A stretch of DNA of 15,903 nt, from contig JAFTCU010000015.1 in NCBI GenBank assembly GCA_017454585.1, positions 1 through 15,903 on the forward strand, given 5' to 3'. Source of the DNA: Thermoguttaceae bacterium (GTDB lineage: Bacteria > Planctomycetota > Planctomycetia > Pirellulales > Thermoguttaceae). The notes beneath the pieces are model-generated. The model ran no database searches, was not told the origin of the DNA, and saw only the letters and a program-made list of their open reading frames with translations. The position numbers and the translations under genes are program-made. How positions within the stretch are numbered: position 1 is the first letter of the stretch; every line of letters begins with the position of its first letter. This document shows, one piece after another, positions 1 to 7,400 of the stretch.

Positions 1-245
1 ACCGGGTCTTTGGACTGGATCATGAGCATGATCTTGCGCGGACGTTCCAGATTCGCGACCAGTTCTTCCAGCGAGTGGCAGCCCACGATCGCCTTTCCTT
101 TGGCGGAGTCGGAGTTTACGAAATCATCGACTTTCGAGGTGGTCCGGTTGAACACCGCGACGCTGAAGCCGTGATCCGCCATATTAAGTACAAGATTCTG
201 GCCCATGACCGCCAGACCCATCAGACCGATAGAGCATTTTGCCAT
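1..245 (-). CDS. gnd: 6-phosphogluconate dehydrogenase, decarboxylating (N-terminal part, runs off window)
   Basis: This enzyme oxidises 6-phosphogluconate with NADP+ to ribulose 5-phosphate and CO2 in the cytoplasmic pentose phosphate pathway. Only the first 81 codons are in the window. Reading the minus strand from the ATG at 245 gives a protein starting MAKCSIGLMGLAVMGQNL, the Rossmann nucleotide-binding motif in the form typical of Gnd (GLxGLAVMGxNLxLN). It is followed by DHGF and FNRTTSKVDDF, where the NRT segment contacts the NADP phosphate in this family, and later by KIMLMIQ, matching the family's second beta-strand region. The start has a purine-rich AGAAGGAA about 8 bases upstream and lies about 50 bases downstream of a consensus promoter (301-328). 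It is divergent from queA. The family identity is secure; the rest of the gene lies outside the window. Confidence 0.93.
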   Translation of the reverse strand, partial: MAKCSIGLMGLAVMGQNLVLNMADHGFSVAVFNRTTSKVDDFVNSDSAKGKAIVGCHSLEELVANLERPRKIMLMIQSKDP

Positions 246-300
246 TTTGAAGGTTCCTTCTTGGACGTTAGGAATGGTTGAAAAATAAGTCAATCCTCTA

Positions 301-328
301 ATTATACGTGCGAGAAATCATTTGTCAA
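301..328 (-). promoter_or_regulatory. sigma70-type promoter for gnd
   Basis: On the minus strand there is a perfect -35 box TTGACA (328 to 323), a 16-base spacer and a perfect -10 box TATAAT (306 to 301). Transcription would start near 294, giving a leader of about 50 bases before the gnd ATG. The -35 box is the outer end of the left arm of the inverted repeat at 324-455. Confidence 0.85.
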
Positions 329-455
329 GAGGGGGGGAGGCGCTGCGGGGACGACGCTTCCAGCGTCGTTTCCAATTGTGAATTATGGATTTTGAATTAT
401 GAATTTTAGACGACGCTGGAAGCGTCGTCCCCGTAAAGATTCCCCACCTCTTGAC
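324..455. repeat. 132-bp imperfect inverted repeat (MITE-like) between divergent promoters
   Basis: The left arm (324-369) and right arm (455 back to 410) are inverted copies. Each begins GTCAAGAGG, is followed by a G-rich tract, and reaches CGGGGACGACGCT at the same distance (22 bases from the end in both arms). Each arm also contains its own perfect hairpin: ACGACGCT / AGCGTCGT around a TCC apex at 351-369, and the GGA-apex version at 409-429. The central 39 bases (370-408) are AT-rich and made of short reiterations of TGAATTATG and GATTTTGAA. No transposase is encoded and no convincing target-site duplication is visible. It could be a MITE, a dimer of a REP-like palindrome, or a divergent regulatory region built from repeats. 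Confidence 0.8.
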
Positions 456-478
456 TTTTTCGTGCTTCCGGGTATAAT
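451..478 (+). promoter_or_regulatory. sigma70-type promoter for queA
   Basis: There is a -35 box TTGACT (451-456), a 16-base spacer and a perfect -10 box TATAAT (473-478), which would start transcription near 485 and give a leader of about 45 bases. The -35 box is the outer end of the right arm of the inverted repeat, a mirror image of the gnd promoter with the same 16-base spacing. Confidence 0.85.
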
Positions 479-530
479 TGGAGACCTGAGTATTTCCCCT
501 TTTTTGCCCGGCCACTGGCGGGATGGAATC

Positions 531-1649
531 ATGGAACCTGATTTCAATTCGATCAATTATTACGACTACACACTCCCGGAACACCTCATCGCGTCGCGGC
601 CCATGGCGAATCGCTCAGACGCCCGGCTTTTGGTCGTGGACCGGAAAACGCAGACGATCCAGCACCGCCACGTGCGGGATTTGCCGGAGTTTCTCAACCC
701 GAACGACTGCCTCGTCCTGAACAATACCAAGGTCGTGCCGGCCCGGCTGAAGGGGTTGCGGACACTCACGGGCGGCGCGTGGGAAGGGCTTTTTCTCGAG
801 CCTGCCTCCGACGCGGATCTGGAAGGAAACGGTTTCCACTTCGACAAATACCCTCGCAGGTTTCAGCGTTGGCACATTCTGGGCACGACTCGCGGCAAGC
901 TCCAGCCCGGCGAGCAGGTAACGCTTTTGGACGCATATTCCCGGCCTTATGTGCGGCTTCTGATGGAGCGCAAAATCGCTGCCGATGGTTCATGGATCTG
1001 CCTGCCGCTTCTGGACGGGGACCCAACCGATGAGGTCTGCTGGGACATTTTGCAGGAAGTGGGCAGCGTCCCGATTCCGCCGTACATCCGCAAGGGGGTT
1101 TCGGACGAGCGGGACGTGGAAAACTACCAGACGGTTTACGCGCAGGACCCGGGAGCGGTCGCGGCCCCCACCGCCGGCCTGCACTTCACGAACGAGCTTC
1201 TGGCCCAAATCGAGGCGAAGGGCGTAAAGAAAGAATTCGTGACACTTCACGTGGGGCTGGGAACGTTCCGGCCGATCTCGTGTGAGAAGCTGGATGAGCA
1301 CCAAATGCACAAAGAATGGGGCCGTTTGACGCCCGAAGTCTCGAATGCCCTGAAAAACTGCCGCGCCAACGGCGGCCGGATCGTGACGGTCGGGACCACG
1401 TCCGTCCGAGTTCTGGAAGCATCGCACGAACTGGAACCGTTTTCCGGCGACATTGATCTCTTCATTCGTCCGCCGTACCGGTTTCACGCGGTGGACGTCC
1501 TGATGACGAATTTCCACCTCCCCAAATCGACCCTTTTGGTTCTGGTCCGCACGTTTGGCGGCGACGAGCTGATAAAACGCGCGTACGATGAAGCGATCGC
1601 GAACGAGTACCGGTTTTACAGTTACGGTGATGCGATGCTGATCCTCTAG
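531..1649 (+). CDS. queA: S-adenosylmethionine:tRNA ribosyltransferase-isomerase
   Basis: QueA transfers and isomerises the ribose of S-adenosylmethionine onto 7-aminomethyl-7-deazaguanine at the wobble position of tRNA, giving epoxyqueuosine, the penultimate queuosine step. The 372-residue product has the family signatures in order: DYTLPEHLIASRP (12-24), NNTKVVPARL (64-73), VGSVPIPPYI (177-186), YQTVYAQDPGAVAAPTAGLHF (199-219), HVGLGTFRP (240-248), GTTSVRVLE (288-296), TNFHLPKSTLLVLV (326-339) and the C-terminal YRFYSYGDAML. The length is slightly above the usual 340-360. The frame is open upstream to 399, but that extension translates the inverted repeat and lies upstream of the promoter. 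The ATG at 531 gives the canonical N-terminus and has GGGA seven bases upstream. No other queuosine gene is in the window, so it appears to be a single-gene unit. Confidence 0.96.
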   Translation: MEPDFNSINYYDYTLPEHLIASRPMANRSDARLLVVDRKTQTIQHRHVRDLPEFLNPNDCLVLNNTKVVPARLKGLRTLTGGAWEGLFLEPASDADLEGNGFHFDKYPRRFQRWHILGTTRGKLQPGEQVTLLDAYSRPYVRLLMERKIAADGSWICLPLLDGDPTDEVCWDILQEVGSVPIPPYIRKGVSDERDVENYQTVYAQDPGAVAAPTAGLHFTNELLAQIEAKGVKKEFVTLHVGLGTFRPISCEKLDEHQMHKEWGRLTPEVSNALKNCRANGGRIVTVGTTSVRVLEASHELEPFSGDIDLFIRPPYRFHAVDVLMTNFHLPKSTLLVLVRTFGGDELIKRAYDEAIANEYRFYSYGDAMLIL

Positions 1650-1701
1650 GGAATGAAGTTTGGCTCATCCGGTAACCGCGTACCGAAAAGATAATTAAAA
1701 T

Positions 1702-1729
1702 ACAGCCAGGTTCAGGGGCTGTTGTTTTT
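1702..1729 (+). terminator. rho-independent terminator after queA
   Basis: A six-base stem ACAGCC (1702-1707) / GGCTGT (1717-1722) is followed directly by TGTTTTT (1723-1729), about 50 bases after the queA stop. A smaller stem CGGTA / TACCG lies just upstream, within about 1673-1689. Confidence 0.7.
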
Positions 1730-2114
1730 ATCACACGCGTAAGATGCGGAGCCGCAGAGTTTTATGGTTGGGAAGGTTGGGAGTCCGTATCGCCGTTGAT
1801 AATTCGCGTAAACGTACTTTCTAATTCTCCCCGTCTCCGCAGCTTACGCGAGCGTTCTAAAAGCGGCTTAAAAAAGATTTTGTTCGACCACATTGATTGG
1901 GGCTACAAAACAAGACGACAAAACGTCGGAGTTGTGGTTTTCGCGATAGGGAAACTTCAAACTGAAAAAACCGGAAATTAAAGGGTTGGTACGCACTTGC
2001 CGGATGAACCAGTTAATAAAAGGCCTAAAACCTCTAACTTGACCGGCGGGACGCCGGCCCTCCGTATCTTACGGTGGCATTACTGCCACATCTCGCCATT
2101 AATTCCTCGTAATT
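1730..2114. other. non-coding stretch with several small palindromes, no gene seen
   Basis: This stretch separates the queA terminator from the end of the minus-strand operon. The only open frame of any size (1796-1981, plus) starts at TTG, has no ribosome-binding site and resembles nothing known. What the stretch does contain is structure. A 16-base inverted pair, CGCGTAAG(A/C)TGCGGAG, lies at 1736-1751 and, inverted, at 1835-1850, with 15 of 16 bases matching. Three adjacent small hairpins follow: CCGGCG-GGA-CGCCGG at 2043-2057, CCGTA-TCT-TACGG at 2062-2074 and GTGGCA-TTAC-TGCCAC at 2074-2089. None has a U-tract on the minus strand, so a simple terminator for the operon ending at 2115 is not evident. 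No tRNA fold was recognised. Confidence 0.6.
2035..2071 (-). repeat. dispersed palindromic repeat, copy 1
   Basis: Read on the minus strand this 37-base unit runs TAAGATACGG...CAAGTTA. It matches 14816-14853 on the plus strand with one inserted base and about two substitutions. It contains a perfect hairpin, CCGGCG and CGCCGG around a GGA apex (2043-2057). It lies just downstream of the stop codon at 2115 of the minus-strand operon, in the same orientation relative to the upstream gene as copy 2. Confidence 0.8.
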
Positions 2115-3188
2115 TCACGTTCCTGCGCCGAGTTTCTTCAGGGTCAGGCGCGCTTCGTTCGCGATCACCGGGTCCGTGTCGGGGTCATTCAGGATCTTCA
2201 CCAGAAGGTCCGTCGCGGCCGCGCGCTGCGTCTGGGGGAAATGAAGCGTTCCACGAATTGCGGCAATACGGCAGGGCAAAGAAGCCGCGGAGTCCTCGAC
2301 GGTCGCCAAGGCAAGCGTTTGCGTCTCGGAGTTTTCCGAATCGATCGCGGCCAAAACAGAAAGAAGCCGCGAATTCGTCGCAATATTTTCCACTTTTTGA
2401 ACTGCCGGAAGGGCCGCGGGGCCAAGTTTTACCAGGATCTCGCACGCACTCAGCGCCGAATCCGCGTCCGGCGTTTTTTGAACCAGTTCGGTCAATTTTT
2501 CGGCCAGTGCCGTAGAATCCTCCCCAAACGTTTCCGGGCCGGAATCTTCCAAAATCATCAGAATCGCGGCAAGAGTCTGGTAGATTTCCGTGTTCCGAAC
2601 ATAGTTGAACTCTTTGTCCAGCGCCAGCGTTTGATCGATCCAATCCAGAACAGGCTTTTGCTTCCCGACGAGCCAGAGGGCAGCGGCGCAGTTAGGCCTC
2701 ACCGGGCGTTCGGATTCTGTCGTGGATTTCAGAATCGTCTCGAGTTTTTCCACGGTTTCCGCAGCTTCGGAAAGTTCTTTCGGGAATTTTCTCAACGCAA
2801 GGATAGCGGTGCGCCGGATGAGAACGTACTCCGAATCTACCTCGTCCAGAATGGCCGGGACAGCTTCTTTGTCACCAATTAAAGCCAGTGTGAGGAGGAT
2901 GCACGCCCGCACGTCATCATCTTCCCCGGCATCGATTTGCAGGCGTTTCAGCAAAACCGGCACGGCCGATTGAGCTTTTTCAGCGTATTTTCCCAATGCG
3001 TAGGCGGCGTACCACTGCTCGCGTATCGACGGTACTTTTTCTTTGGTTTTCTCCGTTGCCGAGTCAATGATTTTTGTCCAATGTTCGACCGGTTTGGACT
3101 GCCAAATCGCCTGGTCCTGTTCCGCGGTAAATCCGCACACGCAGAATAGAAGTGTAAAAATGATAAACAAAACGTTTCTGCAAAACAT
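2115..3188 (-). CDS. exported HEAT-repeat protein
   Basis: The 357-residue product starts with a signal peptide (basic RN at 4-5, hydrophobic core about 6-19, likely cleavage after FTA at 22), so it should act outside the cytoplasm. The mature part is almost all helical pairs of HEAT type: REQWYAAYALGKYAEKAQSAVP (56-77), VRACILLTLALIGDKEAVPAIL (93-114), VLIRRTAILALRKFP (122-136) and a run from about 163 to the end, with the typical Ala/Leu spacing and Pro between helices. HEAT solenoids generally serve as protein-binding scaffolds; the partner is not shown here. It is the last gene of the kinase operon, 29 bp after the paralog of the kinase sensor domain, so a role in the same envelope system is likely but inferred. 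A GGAG lies about 11 bases before the ATG. The two Cys near the end of the signal peptide do not form a proper lipobox. Confidence 0.85.
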   Translation of the reverse strand: MFCRNVLFIIFTLLFCVCGFTAEQDQAIWQSKPVEHWTKIIDSATEKTKEKVPSIREQWYAAYALGKYAEKAQSAVPVLLKRLQIDAGEDDDVRACILLTLALIGDKEAVPAILDEVDSEYVLIRRTAILALRKFPKELSEAAETVEKLETILKSTTESERPVRPNCAAALWLVGKQKPVLDWIDQTLALDKEFNYVRNTEIYQTLAAILMILEDSGPETFGEDSTALAEKLTELVQKTPDADSALSACEILVKLGPAALPAVQKVENIATNSRLLSVLAAIDSENSETQTLALATVEDSAASLPCRIAAIRGTLHFPQTQRAAATDLLVKILNDPDTDPVIANEARLTLKKLGAGT

Positions 3189-3217
3189 ATATGAAGGTCT
3201 CCGTGGAACTCATTCCG

Positions 3218-4414
3218 TTAAAATTTAAGCTCGTTACCTTCCTTTGGTTTCACGGGCGCCGCGACCTCTTCGGATTGTACCGGTTTTTTCTTTTCCAGGC
3301 GGGCGGCCTTTTGTTCTTCCGTCAGGGGCTGGGTTTCCAGAACATTGACCTGGGTTTCCCCATAATCAATGTAGATCCGCAGTTTCGCCTCGGATTTTGC
3401 GAGCGCTTTGAGCTGTTGAAGGCCCCAATTTTGCGTCTGCAGCGCCGAAACCTGATTTGTATCTTTCGCGTTGCGCTTCCAGGCTTTCTGTTTTTTGAGC
3501 TTGTTGTTGATGCTATTGATTTTATCCCTGTTTTTACTCATCACGATATCGATCTGCGGGTCCTGTGCCGCCCGAAACAACATGCCAAACATTTTGGCGT
3601 CAACCTTCGATGGTTCGATCGAAACCGCAATGACCGCCGCGAACGTTGTCCGTATCTCAAGAGAAAAAGCGGTCTTCGTGTTCCCGTTGGAATCTTTGAA
3701 CCTGAACAGTATCTTCATCGGGTCTTTCGACGAGATCTCCGAAACTTTTTTCTTCGGCGGCAGGATTATGTTGGCCTCGCCCGGCTTGTGCGAGCCTAAA
3801 GACTGCAACTCAAAAAAGAGCGTTTCCAGATCCGGGAGCGGGTAGTCCAAAATCTCCGTTTTGAACGTGCCCACACCGGTTTTCGGGTTCAACATAATAT
3901 TTTCGATTTTCACCGGTTCACGAAGCGCCAGGTAGTGTCTGTCCGAGCCGGAGGTGAACTTCAAAACGCAGTTCGCGATCGGGAGAAGGAGATTTTGCGG
4001 GACTTTGGTACGCCACTTGAAGGTGAGTTTTTTCCCGTCGTGGGTCAGCGTTACACAAGTGGCCTCACGGCCTTCCAGATTATACTTGATCTTCCAGCAG
4101 GCGTTTCCTTCCTTTTCCAAAGTATAACCGGTTATCCTGGCTGCGCCGCCGTCATCAGAGTCCTGATCTTTCTTTTTGGCCCCGCCCTTTTGGGGGATTG
4201 CGGTTTCCCCGCCGAGCAACGTGATCTCCAAAGGTTTTCCTCCGAGATCCATCGGCATGAAATCGACTTCACTCCCACTGGTGGAATCAGGAAGGCGAAT
4301 AGCTTTCGGAACTCCATCAAAGACACTCGCGGCCATTGCCGGGGCCTGAACCCCAAATGCGGCAAGCCCCCAAGTGAATACCGAGAGGAAAAACCAGGGT
4401 TTTAACTGTTTCAT
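3218..4414 (-). CDS. secreted paralog of the neighbouring kinase's extracytoplasmic domain
   Basis: The family is not one I recognise. The 398-residue product has a clear signal peptide (KQLK, hydrophobic 7-21, cleavage likely after AMA near residue 28) and no other membrane segment. From about residue 60 to its end it is colinear with residues 870-1209 of the kinase encoded just upstream. Shared blocks are LLGG (66-69 vs 875-878), W(K/D)IKY (107 vs 912), FKW (132 vs 937), ANC (147 vs 954), LALREP (162 vs 969), PMKI.F.FKDSNGN (232 vs 1038), KQ.AWKR.A.DTN (308 vs 1119), a shared Gln/Lys-rich helical stretch before the last block, RIY..YGE.QV (346 vs 1157) and a final (L/M)KF. Sequence between blocks has diverged. 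The start is 29 bp downstream of the kinase stop. I infer a soluble partner, decoy or co-receptor for the kinase; a structural envelope role is the main alternative. Confidence 0.85.
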   Translation of the reverse strand: MKQLKPWFFLSVFTWGLAAFGVQAPAMAASVFDGVPKAIRLPDSTSGSEVDFMPMDLGGKPLEITLLGGETAIPQKGGAKKKDQDSDDGGAARITGYTLEKEGNACWKIKYNLEGREATCVTLTHDGKKLTFKWRTKVPQNLLLPIANCVLKFTSGSDRHYLALREPVKIENIMLNPKTGVGTFKTEILDYPLPDLETLFFELQSLGSHKPGEANIILPPKKKVSEISSKDPMKILFRFKDSNGNTKTAFSLEIRTTFAAVIAVSIEPSKVDAKMFGMLFRAAQDPQIDIVMSKNRDKINSINNKLKKQKAWKRNAKDTNQVSALQTQNWGLQQLKALAKSEAKLRIYIDYGETQVNVLETQPLTEEQKAARLEKKKPVQSEEVAAPVKPKEGNELKF

Positions 4415-4443
4415 GGTGAAAAACTCACACTCCTTGCGAAACG

Positions 4444-7400
4444 CTAAAACTTCATACCGCCCAGATCATTTTCGTCTTCTTCCGGCTCGTTACCGCCTTT
4501 CTTCTTTGAAGCCTTTCCTTTTTTGTTGGGCTTCAACTCGTCAGGGTTCATTTTGCGGCTGACGACCAAATCGACCTGATCTTCACCGTATTGGGCGTAG
4601 ATACGGTATTCAAAATCCAGATTGACCATTTTCTTTGCGAGTCCGGCCAGCCAGATTTGCCCTTGAAGCTGAGCAATTTTATTTGTATCCGCGGCATCCC
4701 GCTTCCACGCTTCCTGTTTCTCCAGCTTCATTTCTAAATTCTTGATTTCGGTCTGCCATTTATTCACTTGAATGTCACTCTGAGGATCCTGGAGCTGGGC
4801 TAACTGAGCCATAAACTGAGGCCCCACACCTTTCGTCATTCCTTGCCTTCCAACGGTCAAAGTACCCGTCAGGTTGGAACCGATCATAGGAACGAAATCG
4901 AAGAAGAACGCCTCGTTCATATTCCCGTTGGAATCTTTGAAGTTAAACGAGATTTTCATCGGTTTTTTCGGATTCAGGTCGGAAACCTTTGTCGGTTCCG
5001 GGAATTGGATGTCCGGGCAGTCATCTGGAAAATCGCCAATTCGCACGAACTCAATGTAAACCACATCAGGGGAGGGGAATGGCGGATCAATTTTTCCACC
5101 TTTTAAGTTCCCAATCCCTTTTTTGTCAAGCACAATCGTAGGCAGCTCGATCGGCTCACGCAGGGCCAGGACGTGGGCTTTTTCGCCAACCTCCAGCAGC
5201 AACGCGCAGTTCGCAAGCATCGGGAGGTCTTTGGGCGCGATTTTGGCATCCGGCTGCCACTTGAAATTCAGCACGCCGTCTTCCAAAGTCAGAATCGCGG
5301 CAAGGGATTCTTCCTCCTTGTTCTTGTACTTAATATCCCATGCTTTATTTTCGCCTTCCGAGTCGCCTTCCTCAAGATTGAAGAATTTGGTCTGTTCAGG
5401 CTGCTTCTTCCCGATTGCTTTCACCGGGAATACGAGGTCACCGCCCAGAAGCGAGACCATCACGTCGGAACCCGCGTCAGGGAGGTCCACCAGTTTGGTC
5501 GTTTCCCTGGAAGAAGTTTCGGGGATCGGAGCGATTTCAGGAACGTCCTTGAAAGGTTCAGCGGAGGCCTTTTTCGGTTCGGGCTTCGCTTCCTCCTTGG
5601 GCGGTTCTTCTTTCTTCTGATCTTCGGCCGGAGCGGCTTCTTCCTTCTTTTCCTCTTCCGGCGGAGCGGCTTCTTCCTTTTTCTCTTCAACCGCCGGTGC
5701 AGGTTCTTCCTTGTTCTCCTCAGCTGCCGGAGCAGACTCCGGGTTATTCTCGCCCTCTACAGGAGCGGCGTTTTCGCCTTCGGGCTTCTGTTCACCGTCA
5801 GCCGGAGCGGCGTTTTCGCCTTCGGGCTTCTGTTCACCGTCAGCCGGAGCGGCGTTTTCACCTTCGGGTTTCTGTTCACCGTCAGCCGGAGTGGCGTTTT
5901 CACCTTCGGGTTTCTGTTCACCGTCAGCCGGAGCGGCATTTTCACCTTCGGGTTTCTGTTCACCGTCAGCCGGAGCGGCATTTTCACCTTCGGGCTTCTG
6001 CTCGCCATCAGCCGGAGCGGCGGCATCTCCCTCGGCCTTTTGTTCACCTTCAGCGGTTTTTTCCGTGTTGCCGTCTTCGGAAACTTTATTTTCTGCAGTT
6101 TCGTCTTCGATGACTTCCTCAACAACCGGCTCATTTTCATTCTGGCCGGGTTTCTTTTCATCATTGCCGCCCAAGAGACAGAGGACGATCACCAGGATGA
6201 GGATCAAAAGGAGGACACCACCCGTGATTCCACCATAGATGATACGCTGCTTCGGTGTGAGTTTCGCGAAGAAATCTTTGATTTTCTGGAGGAAACCACC
6301 ATCGCCCATCTTCGCTTTCTTTCCGGCCGCAGCCGTTTTTTTCGCAGAAGTATGGGAGGGATTCGCGTTTGCCGGAGTTTCTTCCCGTTTTCCGCTTCCC
6401 CAAGCCGCAGTTTTTCCTTTGTGGAGGCGTGACATAACGGCGGAAATTTCCTCTTCGCGCTTTGGCGAATCTTTACCGGGCTTTTTCATCGGCGGAATTG
6501 AGGTTTTTTGAGGAGCCGGGGATTTTTTTACCACGACAAAGCTTTCCTCAGATTCGTCGTCATCATCGTCGTCCAGAAGAACCGCCTTTACCAGCTTCGG
6601 ATTCTTCTCCGATTGAGCGTTTGGATTGTTTTCTTTCTTTTCCATATTTTTTATCTCAAGAGCAGGTTCCCTGGCAGCCGATTCAGCCGCGTCTTTTCCC
6701 GTTGAGACGGTTGTATCTTCCAGGGCATTTTCCTGTTTCTGTTTTTCCTTGGCCTTACCGGAAGGCGCATCTGAAAACGGAAACGCAAAACCGGAATCTT
6801 TTTTCTCAGCGGAGGAATCTTTCTGGCCATTTTCCAGGCTAGAGAAATCGATATCCAAATCAAGTTTCCCGGATTTACCGGCCTTTTCCTTTGAATCTTT
6901 GGAATCTTTTTCTTCCTTCGTTTCTTTTTTCGTAAACTTACTGAAAAAGCCCGATTTTTTCGTTTTGCTTCCCAGATTGAGAGAGCTGGAACGGCTGGCC
7001 TTGGAATCACCCGCCAAATTCGTGAAATCAAGTGAAACAGAGCTTTCTCCCGAGTGCCCGTCATCCGCCAGCCATTCACCCAGGTCTTCCTCAATTTCTG
7101 CACAAGACGCATATCGGTCCTCGGGACTTTTGGCCATCATTTTCAGGCAAATGTCACAGAGTTTCGAAGATATCCGGTCGTTAAACTCCTGAGGATTTTT
7201 GGGCTCTTCCGTTTGATGTTTGATGATTCGTTCCGGGATCGTATCGCCCGGGAATGGAATTGAACCGGTAAGAAGGAAGTACATCACGCACCCAAGCGAG
7301 TAAATATCTGACTTGGGAGAAGAATTGGCGGAATCCTCGGCGACTTCCGGCGCCATATAATCTACAGTTCCAATGACGTTTTTGTTCAGATCCTCCGCCC

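Noticed and set aside
324..455. Insertion sequence
   Set aside because: Too short and non-coding, with no clear target duplication; at most a MITE-like or REP-like element.
399..530. In-frame upstream extension of queA by 44 codons
   Set aside because: It translates the inverted repeat, lies upstream of and across the promoter, and the homologous N-terminus of QueA begins at 531.
1796..1981. Possible 61-residue gene on the plus strand
   Set aside because: TTG start, no ribosome-binding site, no recognisable similarity, and located in a palindrome-rich non-coding stretch.
2074..2089. Terminator for the minus-strand kinase operon
   Set aside because: The GTGGCA / TGCCAC hairpin has no U-tract on the minus strand.
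5770..6021. CRISPR array
   Set aside because: The repeats are contiguous 42-bp coding units without spacers and lie inside the kinase frame.
5173..6432. Long open frame opposite the kinase gene (419 codons, plus), plus others through the 42-bp repeats
   Set aside because: They are antisense shadows of the kinase. Their repeats (such as FGLLFTVSRSGVF) are the complement of the stalk array, and they have no start signals.
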